Source of the DNA: Candidatus Melainabacteria bacterium
Lineage (GTDB): Bacteria > Cyanobacteriota > Vampirovibrionia > Vampirovibrionales > JAJTHC01
NCBI GenBank assembly: GCA_026389055.1
Contig: JAPLIO010000250.1
Location: forward strand, 1-27,156
DNA length: 27,156 bases
Direction: 5' to 3'
Shown here in pieces: positions 15,257 to 23,230 of this stretch (within the stretch, counting starts at the first letter, position 1; every line of letters begins with the position of its first letter). The position numbers were made by a program, and so were the translations under genes. Under the pieces are notes generated by a model. It had not been told where the DNA came from and did no database searches. It saw only the letters and a list, made by a program, of their open reading frames with translations.

Positions 15257-15748
15257 ATGAACGCCATTTCCCTTAATAATCAGCTAGAAATACCCCTTAG
15301 GCAAGTAGCTCAATTGCTCAATTTGCCTAACTTTGTGGTGGTTCGGTTAGCTACAAGGTTACACCGTGTATTGCCTATTTCCCTAAAACAACGATTAGCG
15401 AATGCTGCGTTAATGAAGCCGAAAAGCCAAACAGAGCTTTTTTTCACTTTAGCAGAAGTTCAACTACTAGAAGACTGCATTCAAGCCATACGGCAAGGGC
15501 ATAGTTTAGCTAAGATATTAGAAGGCGTTCAACAACAGGGGTATGTCCTTCAATTACAAAGTATGGCTAAAAAACCACAGGATAAGGCTGTAGCCTTTGC
15601 CCGCTTACCCGCCTATAAAGGGAAGGTACCTGCTACTACTCAAAAAAAAGCAATTGCCCCTGTTAAGAAAAGTGTTTATACAACGCCTCAAACCTTCCCT
15701 GTTCTCAAAAAGCGGAGTACTCCACCCAAAGAATGGTTTCAACCCTAA
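15257..15748 (+). CDS. Small protein with a possible MerR-like helix-turn-helix
   Basis: 163 residues, family not recognised. The N-terminal half (IPLRQVAQLLNLPNFVVVRL at about 12-31, then FTLAEVQLLEDCIQAIRQGH at 63-82 and SLAKILEGVQQQG) has the spacing of a MerR-type winged helix: an HTH followed by a second helix-rich half. The C-terminal 60 residues are basic, Lys/Pro/Thr-rich and probably disordered. It has its own promoter and AGG 6 nt before the ATG. Two AAGCTT hexamers in the leader could be an operator, but this is a guess. The regulatory role is inferred from fold only. Confidence 0.6.
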   Translation: MNAISLNNQLEIPLRQVAQLLNLPNFVVVRLATRLHRVLPISLKQRLANAALMKPKSQTELFFTLAEVQLLEDCIQAIRQGHSLAKILEGVQQQGYVLQLQSMAKKPQDKAVAFARLPAYKGKVPATTQKKAIAPVKKSVYTTPQTFPVLKKRSTPPKEWFQP

Positions 15749-15825
15749 TAAAACTGGAGATTACCACTTAATAGCTATCCAAACGAAAGCTTATTGGAGG
15801 CAAGAATAAAAGCTTGAAAGAAAAC

Positions 15826-15854
15826 TTGTAAAAATACTATATGGTTGTTATGAT
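15826..15854 (+). promoter_or_regulatory. Promoter of the 143-residue gene
   Basis: TTGTAA (15826-15831) and TATGAT (15849-15854) are 17 bp apart and about 75 bp before the ATG at 15927. AAGCTT hexamers occur just upstream at 15787-15792 and 15810-15815. Confidence 0.5.
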
Positions 15855-15926
15855 GAGGTATGCTTTTGACTTAGGATGTACCCAGCAATTGCTTAAAGTT
15901 TTTTCAGACAGGGTTATTTCGCTAAC

Positions 15927-16358
15927 ATGACTACTTCCTACTTTACGCCTTATAGTGAATTCTTAAATACGGCTGAAGATTCCCCACAAAACCTTATTGC
16001 TAAACCTTCGCTTAACGCACTGGTGCTTAGTGCCTTGCAAGGCTTACAAGCCGCTAGCCCTCAAAGTGCGAAAAGTGCGAAACAAGTCAACGCTTACATT
16101 CAAGACCACTACCATTATACCTACCCTGTTCAAACTATTACCGTAGTACTAACCAGATTTACCGAAAAAACACTGGTACAACGGGTTGCCTTAAAAGTAC
16201 CTGCCAGCAGACAACGTTATGGCTTTTACTTAGTGCAATCATTAGAAAGCCTACGCAACCAAGAACTGCTAGGTCGGTTCAAGCCCATTGCCGATGAGTT
16301 TTTTTCTGGCGATACAGTAAGAGCTTCTCGGTATATTTCAGCCTTGGTTTCGGAATAA
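15927..16358 (+). CDS. Small putative winged-helix protein
   Basis: 143 residues, not recognised. Residues about 29-110 alternate helices and a possible wing (LNALVLSALQGLQAA, KSAKQVNAYIQDHY, PVQTITVVLTRFTEKTLVQR, RQRYGFYLV). This suits a BlaI/MarR-like winged helix in which VVLTRFTEKTLVQR would be the recognition helix and turn. No enzyme motif is visible. It follows the MerR-like gene on the same strand with its own promoter, and both may be DNA-binding. It ends 28 bp before the convergent carbonic-anhydrase-like gene. The ribosome-binding site is weak. Confidence 0.55.
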   Translation: MTTSYFTPYSEFLNTAEDSPQNLIAKPSLNALVLSALQGLQAASPQSAKSAKQVNAYIQDHYHYTYPVQTITVVLTRFTEKTLVQRVALKVPASRQRYGFYLVQSLESLRNQELLGRFKPIADEFFSGDTVRASRYISALVSE

Positions 16359-16386
16359 TCATTACTAAAAAGCTCCATTCGGCGGG

Positions 16387-16917
16387 CTAGATGTTGCTAC
16401 TGGCAATAGCTAACGCCTGATAATGGTATGCGGATTGGGTTAGAAAAGCCCGTTCTTCTAGGGTTAATGCCCTTAGTTGCTTGGCGGGTCTGCCTGCCCA
16501 TAAAAACCCTGTCGGCACAATCTTACCCCCTGTTAGTAACGAACCTGCCCCTAACATGGCTTGGGTTTGAACGATACTACCATCCAACAAGCAAGCCTGC
16601 ATCCCCACGAAGGCTTCATCTTCCACCGTGCATGCGTGGAGCAGTGCCATATGCCCTACCGTGCAGTTTTTACCGACAATTGTGGGTTTAGCCATGCCTG
16701 TTAGCCCTTGGCTGGCAACGTGAATCACTGTGCCATCTTGAATGTTGCTACCTTCGCCGATGATGATGGGGGCGACATCGCCCCGTAGTACGCAGTTGTA
16801 CCAAATGCTGGCGTTGGCGTGGATGGTAACATCGCCCACCAGCACGGCGTTTTCAGCAATGAAGGCGGCGGGGTGAATAGTGGGAATTTTCCCCTGAAAA
16901 GCTTTAATAGTAGGCAT
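16387..16917 (-). CDS. Gamma-class carbonic anhydrase-like hexapeptide protein
   Basis: 176 residues forming a left-handed beta-helix, with hexapeptide periodicity across most of the chain (AFIAENAVLVGDVTIHANAS, IWYNCVLRGDVAPIIIGEGS, NIQDGTVIHV). The three His metal ligands of the gamma-carbonic-anhydrase/YrdA family are in place: His66, and His89 and His94 in GHMALLHAC. The conserved RGD (about 45-47) is also present. Many family members have no proven anhydrase activity, so the enzymatic role is uncertain. Cytosolic trimer expected. It is divergent from the COG0523 GTPase, whose relatives often serve metal enzymes, but the link is only positional. Confidence 0.88.
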   Translation of the reverse strand: MPTIKAFQGKIPTIHPAAFIAENAVLVGDVTIHANASIWYNCVLRGDVAPIIIGEGSNIQDGTVIHVASQGLTGMAKPTIVGKNCTVGHMALLHACTVEDEAFVGMQACLLDGSIVQTQAMLGAGSLLTGGKIVPTGFLWAGRPAKQLRALTLEERAFLTQSAYHYQALAIASSNI

Positions 16918-17034
16918 TACAGAGAACTAAACCCCCAACAGTATAAGTGTAAACAGCATTTTCAATCTTATCATAAAAAAGCTCTCTTTTGGCTAATTAT
17001 TACAGATGTAAAGTAACAATCTGCGACCGTTGGC

Positions 17035-17063
17035 TTGACACGCCACTATATTAGCAGTACAAT
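17035..17063 (+). promoter_or_regulatory. Strong promoter of the COG0523 gene
   Basis: A perfect TTGACA (17035-17040) and TACAAT (17058-17063) with exact 17-bp spacing, about 50 bp before the ATG at 17112. An inverted repeat overlaps the -10 box. Confidence 0.75.
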
Positions 17064-17091
17064 GAAGGTATACTAAAATTACACTGCTAAT
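17050..17091. promoter_or_regulatory. Inverted repeat across the COG0523 promoter
   Basis: ATTAGCAGT (17050-17058) and ACTGCTAAT (17083-17091) are perfect 9-bp arms with a 24-bp spacer. They cover the end of the promoter spacer, the -10 box and the early leader. COG0523 genes are often under Zur zinc control, but this does not match a Zur box I know. Confidence 0.4.
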
Positions 17092-17111
17092 TAAAGGTTT
17101 TTCAAAAAATT

Positions 17112-18330
17112 ATGACAAACAATAACACAAAAGATTCTCGCCTACCCGTAACCGTGCTTTCAGGCTTTTTAGGGGCAGGTAAAACCACCTTGCTAAACCA
17201 CGTTCTCAACAACCGTGAAGGCTTAAAAGTTGCCGTCATCGTCAATGATATGAGCGAAGTCAATATTGACGCTCAATTAATCAACACAGGTACTACTAGC
17301 CTAAGCAGAGTCGACGAAAAATTGGTAGAAATGAGCAACGGGTGCATTTGCTGCACCTTGCGGGAAGATTTACTAGAAGAAGTTTCTAAATTAGCCCAAG
17401 AAAAACGGTTTGATTACTTGTTAGTGGAATCTACAGGGATTTCAGAACCGCTACCCGTAGCGGAAACGTTTGTGTTTGCCGATGAAACAGGGCATAGCCT
17501 GGTGGAATTATCATGAGGAAGCCATCGAACTAAAAGATAAAAATTTAGCCCTCAATGAAGAGGATGACCGCACCATTGTGGATTTATTGATTGACCAAGT
17601 GGAATTTGCTAACGTCATTCTTATCAACAAAACAGATTTAGTGCCTGAACGGGAAGTGGCGAAGCTGGAAGCGATTATTCACCGCTTAAACCCTGAAGCC
17701 AAGGTAATTCGGTCTGAATTTGGCAAGACGGATTTAAGCAACATTTTGAATACAGGGTTGTTTGATTTTGAAAAAGCGGCTCAATCCCCTGGTTGGATGA
17801 AAGAAATTAACGGCGAACACATCCCTGAAACCGAAGAATATGGCATTAATTCCTTTGTGTTTCGGGCAGAGAAACCGTTTCACCCTGAACGCTTGTTAGC
17901 CGTGTTTGATGGCGGTTGGGAAGGGGCATTGCGTAGCAAGGGCTTTTTCTGGTTGGCAACTCGCCCAGATTATAACTTGATTTGGAGCCAAGCGGGCGGG
18001 GCTTGTAGGGTAGAACCCGGTGGATTTTGGTGGGCAACAACCCCTGAAGAAGGCTGGCCCGAAGAAGCCGATATCGTGGCAGATATTCGAAAAAACTGGC
18101 ATCCTGAATTTGGCGATAGACACCAAGAATTAGTATTCATTGGCATTAAAATGGAACAAGCTAAACTCATCGCCCATTTAGAATCGGCTTTGCTGACGGA
18201 TGCTGAAATGGCGTTAGGGCAAGAAGCGTGGTTGGATTTTGAAGACCCCTTCCCAGCTTATTCGTTTGCTAGTGCGGAAGAAGCGGAAGCTTGTTCGTTG
18301 GAAACAACAGCTCAACCCGCTTTGGCTTAA
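17112..18330 (+). pseudogene. COG0523 (CobW/ZNG1/YciC-type) GTPase gene with internal deletion and frameshift
   Basis: G3E-family GTPase thought to help metal (often zinc) delivery. The first frame (17112-17516) has the P-loop GFLGAGKTTLL (18-28), the metal-binding GCICCTL (77-83) and ESTGISEPLPVAET, then stops after GHSLVELS. The next frame resumes at about NYHEEAIELKDKNLALNEED and is open to 18330, with the G4 motif INKTDLV, the long C-terminal domain (RLLAVFDGGWEGALRSKGFF) and an acidic tail. Compared with the family as I know it, about 20-25 residues around the RLDTMVTVVDA segment are missing at the joint, near 17500-17520. The lesion is thus a deletion plus frame change, not a single-base error. 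The C-terminal stop overlaps the convergent fliD stop. Either a recent pseudogene or an assembly fault. Confidence 0.75.
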
Positions 18331-20117
18331 TTAGAATTATTCGTACTCAAACTACTCAACGACCGGCCTTGGTTTTGATATTGCGAAATCAACTGGTCTG
18401 AAGCGGTAAATTGCCGACGATAAGCGGCTTCTTTTTTGGTTAGCCTTGCGTTGCCATCGGCTATTTGCTTATTTAAGCGGGTAATTTGTGATTGAAACGA
18501 ATCTGCAGACGATTGAAATAACCCCTTGCCCGTGGTATCTGTACCCGTTAGCAACGTTTGGTCGACAATTTTTTTCAGATTGGTAAAAATACCGTTGGTG
18601 CCTGAAAATAGGGTTTTGACATCTGCTGCGTTGGTATTGAGGGCATCGGTTAGTTTGGTAGCATCTACTTGCAGGGCAGAAGTGGCTCCTGTTGCCCCTG
18701 TTGTGTTTGCACCAACTGCACCTGTGGTTATGCCAATGGATTGTAAACTTTTATAGGTAGTAGCGTCGTTATTAACAGAACTAACCAACCCTCTAATTTG
18801 CGACCGAAACGACCGAAGTCCAGAATCGTTGGGTAAGCCACCCGTTTTGGGGTTGGTTTGGGCATCAATAGTGGAAACAATATCGTTATAGGTTTTAATG
18901 AAATCGTTAATAGCGGTGGTAATTTTAGAAGCGTCTCTACCGATGGTTACATTCACGGGTGTTTGTACGCCAGATGTATTTACCGTTAAGCCTTTTAGGT
19001 TCAGCGTAACGCCTGTTAGCCCACTAACGCTGGCATCTACCGCATTATTGGTACTGTAAATGGTGTTACCGTTAACCGTTAATTGGGCATTATCGCCCAA
19101 GGTTTGCGAAGAAAGACTATTACCTGCCGTAATTAACCCTGTTGCAGCTAAAAAATTGCCTGTGGTATCTTCCAAATAAATAGGCAAGTTACCCGTGGTT
19201 TTTGATGTCAATTCTAGTTTGTTATTCGAAGGGTTTAGCACCGCAGAAGTCCCAGCATCCGTACTGTTGTTGATGGCTTCTACTAATTGAGATAAACTTT
19301 TACCCGTGGTATCAAACGTGGCTTTGCCCACTTTAAAGGTACTACCTGCGGTAACGGCGGTGGCTAAGTTGGCTCCTGCCGTGCTAATATCCGCACTGGT
19401 ATCAATAATTGAAATAGGTTGGACCCCTTGCAATACGCCAGACCCACTATCAATAGCGGTATCTAGCTTTGAAAGCCTAAAAAAGTTACTGGTATCGCTA
19501 CCTGAACCTAACCGAACCGTGCTGGGGGTTGTACCCGTAACGGAAAGTCTGCCTTGGGCATCAATGGTAGCATCTGCTATGCCTGCTACCCCTTTAATAC
19601 GGTTTAGCACATCGCCAATGGTATCTACCGTGGCATCTACGGCAATGGTATTAGCCGTTCCGCCCACATAGAGCGATAAATTACCAGAAGTAAAGCTAAA
19701 TTGTTTAACGTCTGAAAGTTTCGTACTGTTGCTAATGGCTTGCCCCACGGCACTGGAAGAACGAGCAATAGACGTAGAAGCTAGCCTAGTAACGCTAATG
19801 CTAAGCCCCTGCACATTGGCGGTATCGGCTGCCGTAATATCCACTTGGTCTTTATTGGAAGAGGTGCCCGTTTTAGATTGAAAAATATCGGCATCCAAGA
19901 AGGAGGCTTTCACAAATTTGTTAATGTTGCTTTGCAAGGTGGTAGCACGCGTTTTAATGGCGTTCATAAAGCTAACTTTTTGTTGAGTAGAATTCACCTT
20001 GGTTTGCATTTTTTGAATAGGCTGGGCATCTACCGCAATTAAACTGCTAACAATCGCATTGGTATCTAAGCCAGAAGAAATACCGCCAAAAGTGATAGGA
20101 TTAGACATCATCATCAT
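18327..20117 (-). CDS. fliD: Flagellar hook-associated protein 2 (filament cap)
   Basis: 596 residues. FliD forms the cap at the tip of the flagellum and guides flagellin assembly. The N-terminal domain has the FliD signature ITFGGISSGLDTNAIVSSLI with coiled heptads (KMQTKVNSTQQKVSFMNAIK). The middle is Ser/Thr/Gly-rich with repeated beta segments. The C-terminal FliD domain (FIKTYNDIVSTIDAQT, LRSFRSQIRGLV, then coiled LTKKEAAYRRQFTASDQLIS) is complete. The start is a run of four ATG codons (20106-20117); which one is used is unclear. A sigma-28-like promoter lies about 200 bp upstream. No other flagellar structural gene such as fliS or fliC is near, so it sits outside a flagellar operon here. 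Confidence 0.94.
   Translation of the reverse strand: MMMMSNPITFGGISSGLDTNAIVSSLIAVDAQPIQKMQTKVNSTQQKVSFMNAIKTRATTLQSNINKFVKASFLDADIFQSKTGTSSNKDQVDITAADTANVQGLSISVTRLASTSIARSSSAVGQAISNSTKLSDVKQFSFTSGNLSLYVGGTANTIAVDATVDTIGDVLNRIKGVAGIADATIDAQGRLSVTGTTPSTVRLGSGSDTSNFFRLSKLDTAIDSGSGVLQGVQPISIIDTSADISTAGANLATAVTAGSTFKVGKATFDTTGKSLSQLVEAINNSTDAGTSAVLNPSNNKLELTSKTTGNLPIYLEDTTGNFLAATGLITAGNSLSSQTLGDNAQLTVNGNTIYSTNNAVDASVSGLTGVTLNLKGLTVNTSGVQTPVNVTIGRDASKITTAINDFIKTYNDIVSTIDAQTNPKTGGLPNDSGLRSFRSQIRGLVSSVNNDATTYKSLQSIGITTGAVGANTTGATGATSALQVDATKLTDALNTNAADVKTLFSGTNGIFTNLKKIVDQTLLTGTDTTGKGLFQSSADSFQSQITRLNKQIADGNARLTKKEAAYRRQFTASDQLISQYQNQGRSLSSLSTNNSN
20106..20117 (-). repeat. (ATG)4 tandem start codons of fliD
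   Basis: Four consecutive ATG codons open the gene before Ser-Asn-Pro-Ile. This is the same arrangement as at the sigma factor gene, which has six. Confidence 0.8.
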
Positions 20118-20431
20118 TATGATTAGAACCTACTGGGTAGCTTGACGTAACAAAAGACAAAACTTAAAAAAGATGGTAATTTTAACTAGATTTATGGTAT
20201 CTTAAGATTTATATCCTTTTAAGGATAGCCTTTTTTGAGAAAAGTTGCCTCCTGCAGATGAAGTAGCTTTTCGTCAAATAACCGCATTACTTTTCTGCTT
20301 GTTTACCTTTAAGTAACATCGGCAAAAAAAATAATTATTTAAAAGGCAATGACATTTCTTTACCATTTATCCGTCTTATCTATTTTTTATGTTACAACCA
20401 GAACGTTCAATACACTAGGAATCAATACGAT
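20118..20431. other. Intergenic region (314 bp) between fliD and the permease
   Basis: No gene is supported. It holds a sigma-28-like promoter directed to fliD, a short hairpin (TATCCTT-TT-AAGGATA, 20212-20227) followed by a T-run on the plus strand, and the leader of the permease gene. AGGA lies 11 nt before the permease ATG. Confidence 0.5.
20316..20341 (-). promoter_or_regulatory. Possible sigma-28 (FliA-type) promoter of fliD
   Basis: On the minus strand TAAA (20338-20341) is followed after 14 nt by GCCGATGT (20316-20323). This is close to the sigma-28 pattern TAAA-N15-GCCGATAA, one base short in spacing and two bases off at the end. Transcription toward fliD would leave a leader of about 190 nt. 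Confidence 0.4.
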
Positions 20432-22063
20432 ATGGTCAGTTCGGCTACTCCTTCAACCGTTGCTACTGCTTCTACCAATTATTCTTCTGTTGCGTCTAAC
20501 CCCGTTGCGGTACCATCCGCTAACTTGCCTTTTTGGGCTAAGTTGATTAGAACCAAACCCATTGCTCCCCCTAGCGATGGGTCTAGTGGTGGTGGGCTGC
20601 ACAAATCGCTTACAGCAATGAATCTCATTATGTTTGGCGTTAGTGCCATGATTGGTACGGGTATTTTTGTGTTGACTGGCGAAGCGGCTTCTACCGCCGC
20701 TGGCCCTGCACTCATGATTTCCATTGTGATTACAGGGATTCTTTGCGGATTTTGTGCCTTGTGCTACAGCGAATTAGCTGCGATGATTCCCGTTTCGGGG
20801 TCTGCTTATTCCTACCTTTACGCTGGCTTGGGCGAATTTGCGGCTTGGATAACAGGCTGGGTGCTTATTGTTGAATATCTTGCAGGCGTTATGGCAATTG
20901 GCATTGGTTGGGGCGAAGCCATTAAGCATTTCTTTGCTAACTTATTACACGTTCAATTACCGTTGGCTTTAACCACCAATACCATTGAAATTTTAGAAGG
21001 CACGAAGCAAACGGCTCGTTATAGTGAGCTCGTCGTGAAATCTATCCCGTTTAAACTCCCTTTTTTGGCGGAACATTTTACGCTGATTATCAATCAATCG
21101 TTCAATTTTTTACCCTTTGGTGCTTTGTTGGTTGTAACCTTCTTGTTGTGCAGAGGGATTGAAGAAAACGCTAAAATCGCCAGTGCGATGGTTTATGTCA
21201 AAACGGCGGTTATTCTGCTGTTTATTGTTTCGGCGGTTATTTTCTTGTTTTCGCATCCACAAATTTTGCAACAAAACTGGTTCGCCAATGGCTGGAAAAC
21301 CTTTGCTCCTTGGGGATGGGATGGTATTTTTAAGGGTTCAGCCCTCATGTTTTTCGCCTATATTGGGTTTGATGCGTTGGCAACGGCTTCTGAAGAAGCG
21401 AAGAATCCGCAGAGAGATTTGCCTGTTGGCATTTTAGGGTCGCTTATTATTTGTACGATTCTTTATATTTTGGTAACCGTTGCGGTTACGGCTATTTTAC
21501 CCTTGGGTGAAATAGCTCAGCATAAAGAAGCTGCGGTTGTTCATGCCATGAGCATGATGAAAATTCCTGTGGCAGATTGGTTGGTTAGCATCGGGGCAAT
21601 TGTGGGTATTACGTCTGTATTGCTGGTCATGCAGTTGGCTTCGGTGCGGATTAGTTATGCCATTGCTCGGGATGGGTTGTTACCAAAATCCATTGCGAAA
21701 CTGCACCCTAAATTGGGTGTGCCGTTGGCGGCTACGCTAATAATTGGTATTTTGAATGCGTTTGGTTCGGCCATTATGCCTATTTCGCTGATGGCTCATA
21801 TTTCGAACTTGGGAACGTTGTTTGCGTTTATGATGGTATGCTTGGCGGTGGTTGTGTTGCGTATTACGGCCCCGAATGCGTTGCGACCCTTTAGAATACC
21901 TGCGGGTACGTTGATTGGTGTGTTGGGCTTTTTAGGTTGCTTGAAGTTGATGTTGGATTTAAGTGCCACGGCTTGGGTTTTGACAGGCGTGCTTACCTTG
22001 ATGGGTATTGCCTTTTACTTCCTATACGGCATCAAAAACAGCACGTTGAATCAAGTAAAGTAA
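20432..22063 (+). CDS. APC-superfamily amino acid permease
   Basis: 543 residues with about 12 membrane helices after a 60-residue Ser/Ala/Pro-rich cytoplasmic N-terminus. The APC signature is clear in helix 1 (NLIMFGVSAMIGTGIFVLTG) with the substrate-binding GTG break. CYSELAAMIPVSGSAYSYLY follows in helix 3, FFAYIGFDALATASEEAKNP in helix 6 and its loop, and ARDGLLPKSIAKLHPKLGVP in the late loop. It is closest to the YfnA/CAT-like cationic amino acid transporters, though the substrate cannot be read from sequence. Probable inner-membrane uptake by proton symport or exchange. It ends at the strong terminator shared with scpA. Confidence 0.92.
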   Translation: MVSSATPSTVATASTNYSSVASNPVAVPSANLPFWAKLIRTKPIAPPSDGSSGGGLHKSLTAMNLIMFGVSAMIGTGIFVLTGEAASTAAGPALMISIVITGILCGFCALCYSELAAMIPVSGSAYSYLYAGLGEFAAWITGWVLIVEYLAGVMAIGIGWGEAIKHFFANLLHVQLPLALTTNTIEILEGTKQTARYSELVVKSIPFKLPFLAEHFTLIINQSFNFLPFGALLVVTFLLCRGIEENAKIASAMVYVKTAVILLFIVSAVIFLFSHPQILQQNWFANGWKTFAPWGWDGIFKGSALMFFAYIGFDALATASEEAKNPQRDLPVGILGSLIICTILYILVTVAVTAILPLGEIAQHKEAAVVHAMSMMKIPVADWLVSIGAIVGITSVLLVMQLASVRISYAIARDGLLPKSIAKLHPKLGVPLAATLIIGILNAFGSAIMPISLMAHISNLGTLFAFMMVCLAVVVLRITAPNALRPFRIPAGTLIGVLGFLGCLKLMLDLSATAWVLTGVLTLMGIAFYFLYGIKNSTLNQVK

Positions 22064-22091
22064 AAAAGAATCAACAAAGTGTAATGATTTT

Positions 22092-22120
22092 AAAAGGACG
22101 ATTAAAAATCGTCCTTTTTT
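22092..22120. terminator. Bidirectional intrinsic terminator
   Basis: A perfect 12-bp stem (22092-22103 with 22107-22118) with a 3-nt loop, flanked by A- and T-runs so that it works on both strands. It separates the convergent permease and scpA genes. Confidence 0.9.
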
Positions 22121-22127
22121 ATGTGAA

Positions 22128-23192
22128 TTATCGTTCTTCCCCAGCGTCCCAAGTAACGGCTAAATCATCGCCGTAAAAATCTGTTTGTTCCAATACCACA
22201 ACCAACCGTGCTTCCAAAAACAATAACGATAAAAAACAGTTGACTCTATCCAACCCCGTTAAATCCATCAAATCTGTCAGCGTTAGCCTCGCTTCAAGCT
22301 CATCGTGCGGTAAGTGGGCTTCCAACGTTTCCAACACTTGTGCTACCAAACTTTCCTGAAACTCATCGTGTGCTAATTGCGTAATTTCCGCCGTAGAAAG
22401 TTTGGCGTAATCCCGAATATTCCTGCGTTTATCCACCTGCTCCACTTTTTGATGCGTGGCTCGTTCGGCTTCTTGTTGCTCTACTTTTTTCAATTCGGCA
22501 ATCAAATCTTCCAACGTTACAGGGCGAATTCTCGGTTGTTTGGTGCTGGTTCTTCGCTCCAACACATCATTCAGCGTGCCATAGCGTTTACGCATCGCCA
22601 ATTTCAGTTTTTCTGCCACACCGTGGCTCATGGCAACGGCATCTATCGGGTTGCCATCTTCATCATATTCCACTAAATCATCAAAACTGGCATCTTCCAA
22701 CCAATCGTCTTCATCTACGGCAAACGGGTCGAACCCTGCTAGCAAATCACTTTTCATTCGCAATAATATGGCTAGATAAAGTAGCGTTTTACCTGTCAAC
22801 CGTAATTGCTGTTGTTCTGTTTCCGATAAAATCCCTTCCCGCAGAGCCAAAATTGGCGCTTCATCCACCCCACTTTTCACGGCATTCATCACGCTACTAC
22901 TACGGGTTTCATCGGTGGAAGATACTTGCCCCGCCTCCCATTGGAGGGTTTCAACATACGCCAAGTAGGTATCCGCCACCTTGACTAAGTCCACGTTCCA
23001 CGGGTCAATATCGCCTTGTTTGGCTAATTGCACCAAAATTTCAATGCCTTCAGAAGGAGCAGGCAGTGTCAGCAAATCTAACTGTTTGGCAGGAGTTACG
23101 GAGAAAGCTCTATTAGGGGTGCTAGCGTTGTCATTTGCGGTACTCGAATCCTCATGTACCATAGTGTACACCTGCGGTTCTGCGTTCCTCAT
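22128..23192 (-). CDS. scpA: Segregation and condensation protein A
   Basis: 354 residues. ScpA is the kleisin that bridges the SMC dimer in the chromosome condensin complex. The N-terminal domain starts near residue 38 (LLTLPAPSEGIEILVQLAKQ, GDIDPWNVDLVKVADTYLAY). The middle is acidic and variable (DWLEDASFDDLVEYDEDG). The C-terminal winged helix (DLMDLTGLDRVNCFLSLLFL, EARLVVVLEQTDFYGD) should bind the SMC head. The first 32 or so residues, including the ATG, are encoded by the dispersed element and do not look like kleisin sequence. GGGAGGG about 11 nt before the ATG can serve as ribosome-binding site. The gene begins 2 nt after the smc stop, so coupling is likely. scpB is not adjacent. Confidence 0.9.
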   Translation of the reverse strand: MRNAEPQVYTMVHEDSSTANDNASTPNRAFSVTPAKQLDLLTLPAPSEGIEILVQLAKQGDIDPWNVDLVKVADTYLAYVETLQWEAGQVSSTDETRSSSVMNAVKSGVDEAPILALREGILSETEQQQLRLTGKTLLYLAILLRMKSDLLAGFDPFAVDEDDWLEDASFDDLVEYDEDGNPIDAVAMSHGVAEKLKLAMRKRYGTLNDVLERRTSTKQPRIRPVTLEDLIAELKKVEQQEAERATHQKVEQVDKRRNIRDYAKLSTAEITQLAHDEFQESLVAQVLETLEAHLPHDELEARLTLTDLMDLTGLDRVNCFLSLLFLEARLVVVLEQTDFYGDDLAVTWDAGEER

Positions 23193-23230
23193 TCCTAGCT
23201 ATCCCTCCCTACTAGAACTTTCTCCGTAAC
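23095..23230 (-). repeat. Dispersed hairpin element, copy B
   Basis: Arms 23095-23118 and 23207-23230 are inverted repeats with 22 of 24 bases matching. The outer 13 bp (GTTACGGAGAAAG and its complement) are perfect. They enclose an 88-nt loop carrying the 73-bp core (23126-23198) shared with copy A in opposite orientation. The core supplies TAG-GA-ATG: the smc stop codon and the scpA start codon. The right arm encodes the SMC tail VTEKVLVG and the left arm encodes ScpA residues NRAFSVT. Confidence 0.88.

Noticed and set aside
20212..20227. Hairpin TATCCTT-TT-AAGGATA followed by a T-run, as a terminator
   Set aside because: A 2-nt loop is too tight and no plus-strand gene ends upstream; left as part of the intergenic note.
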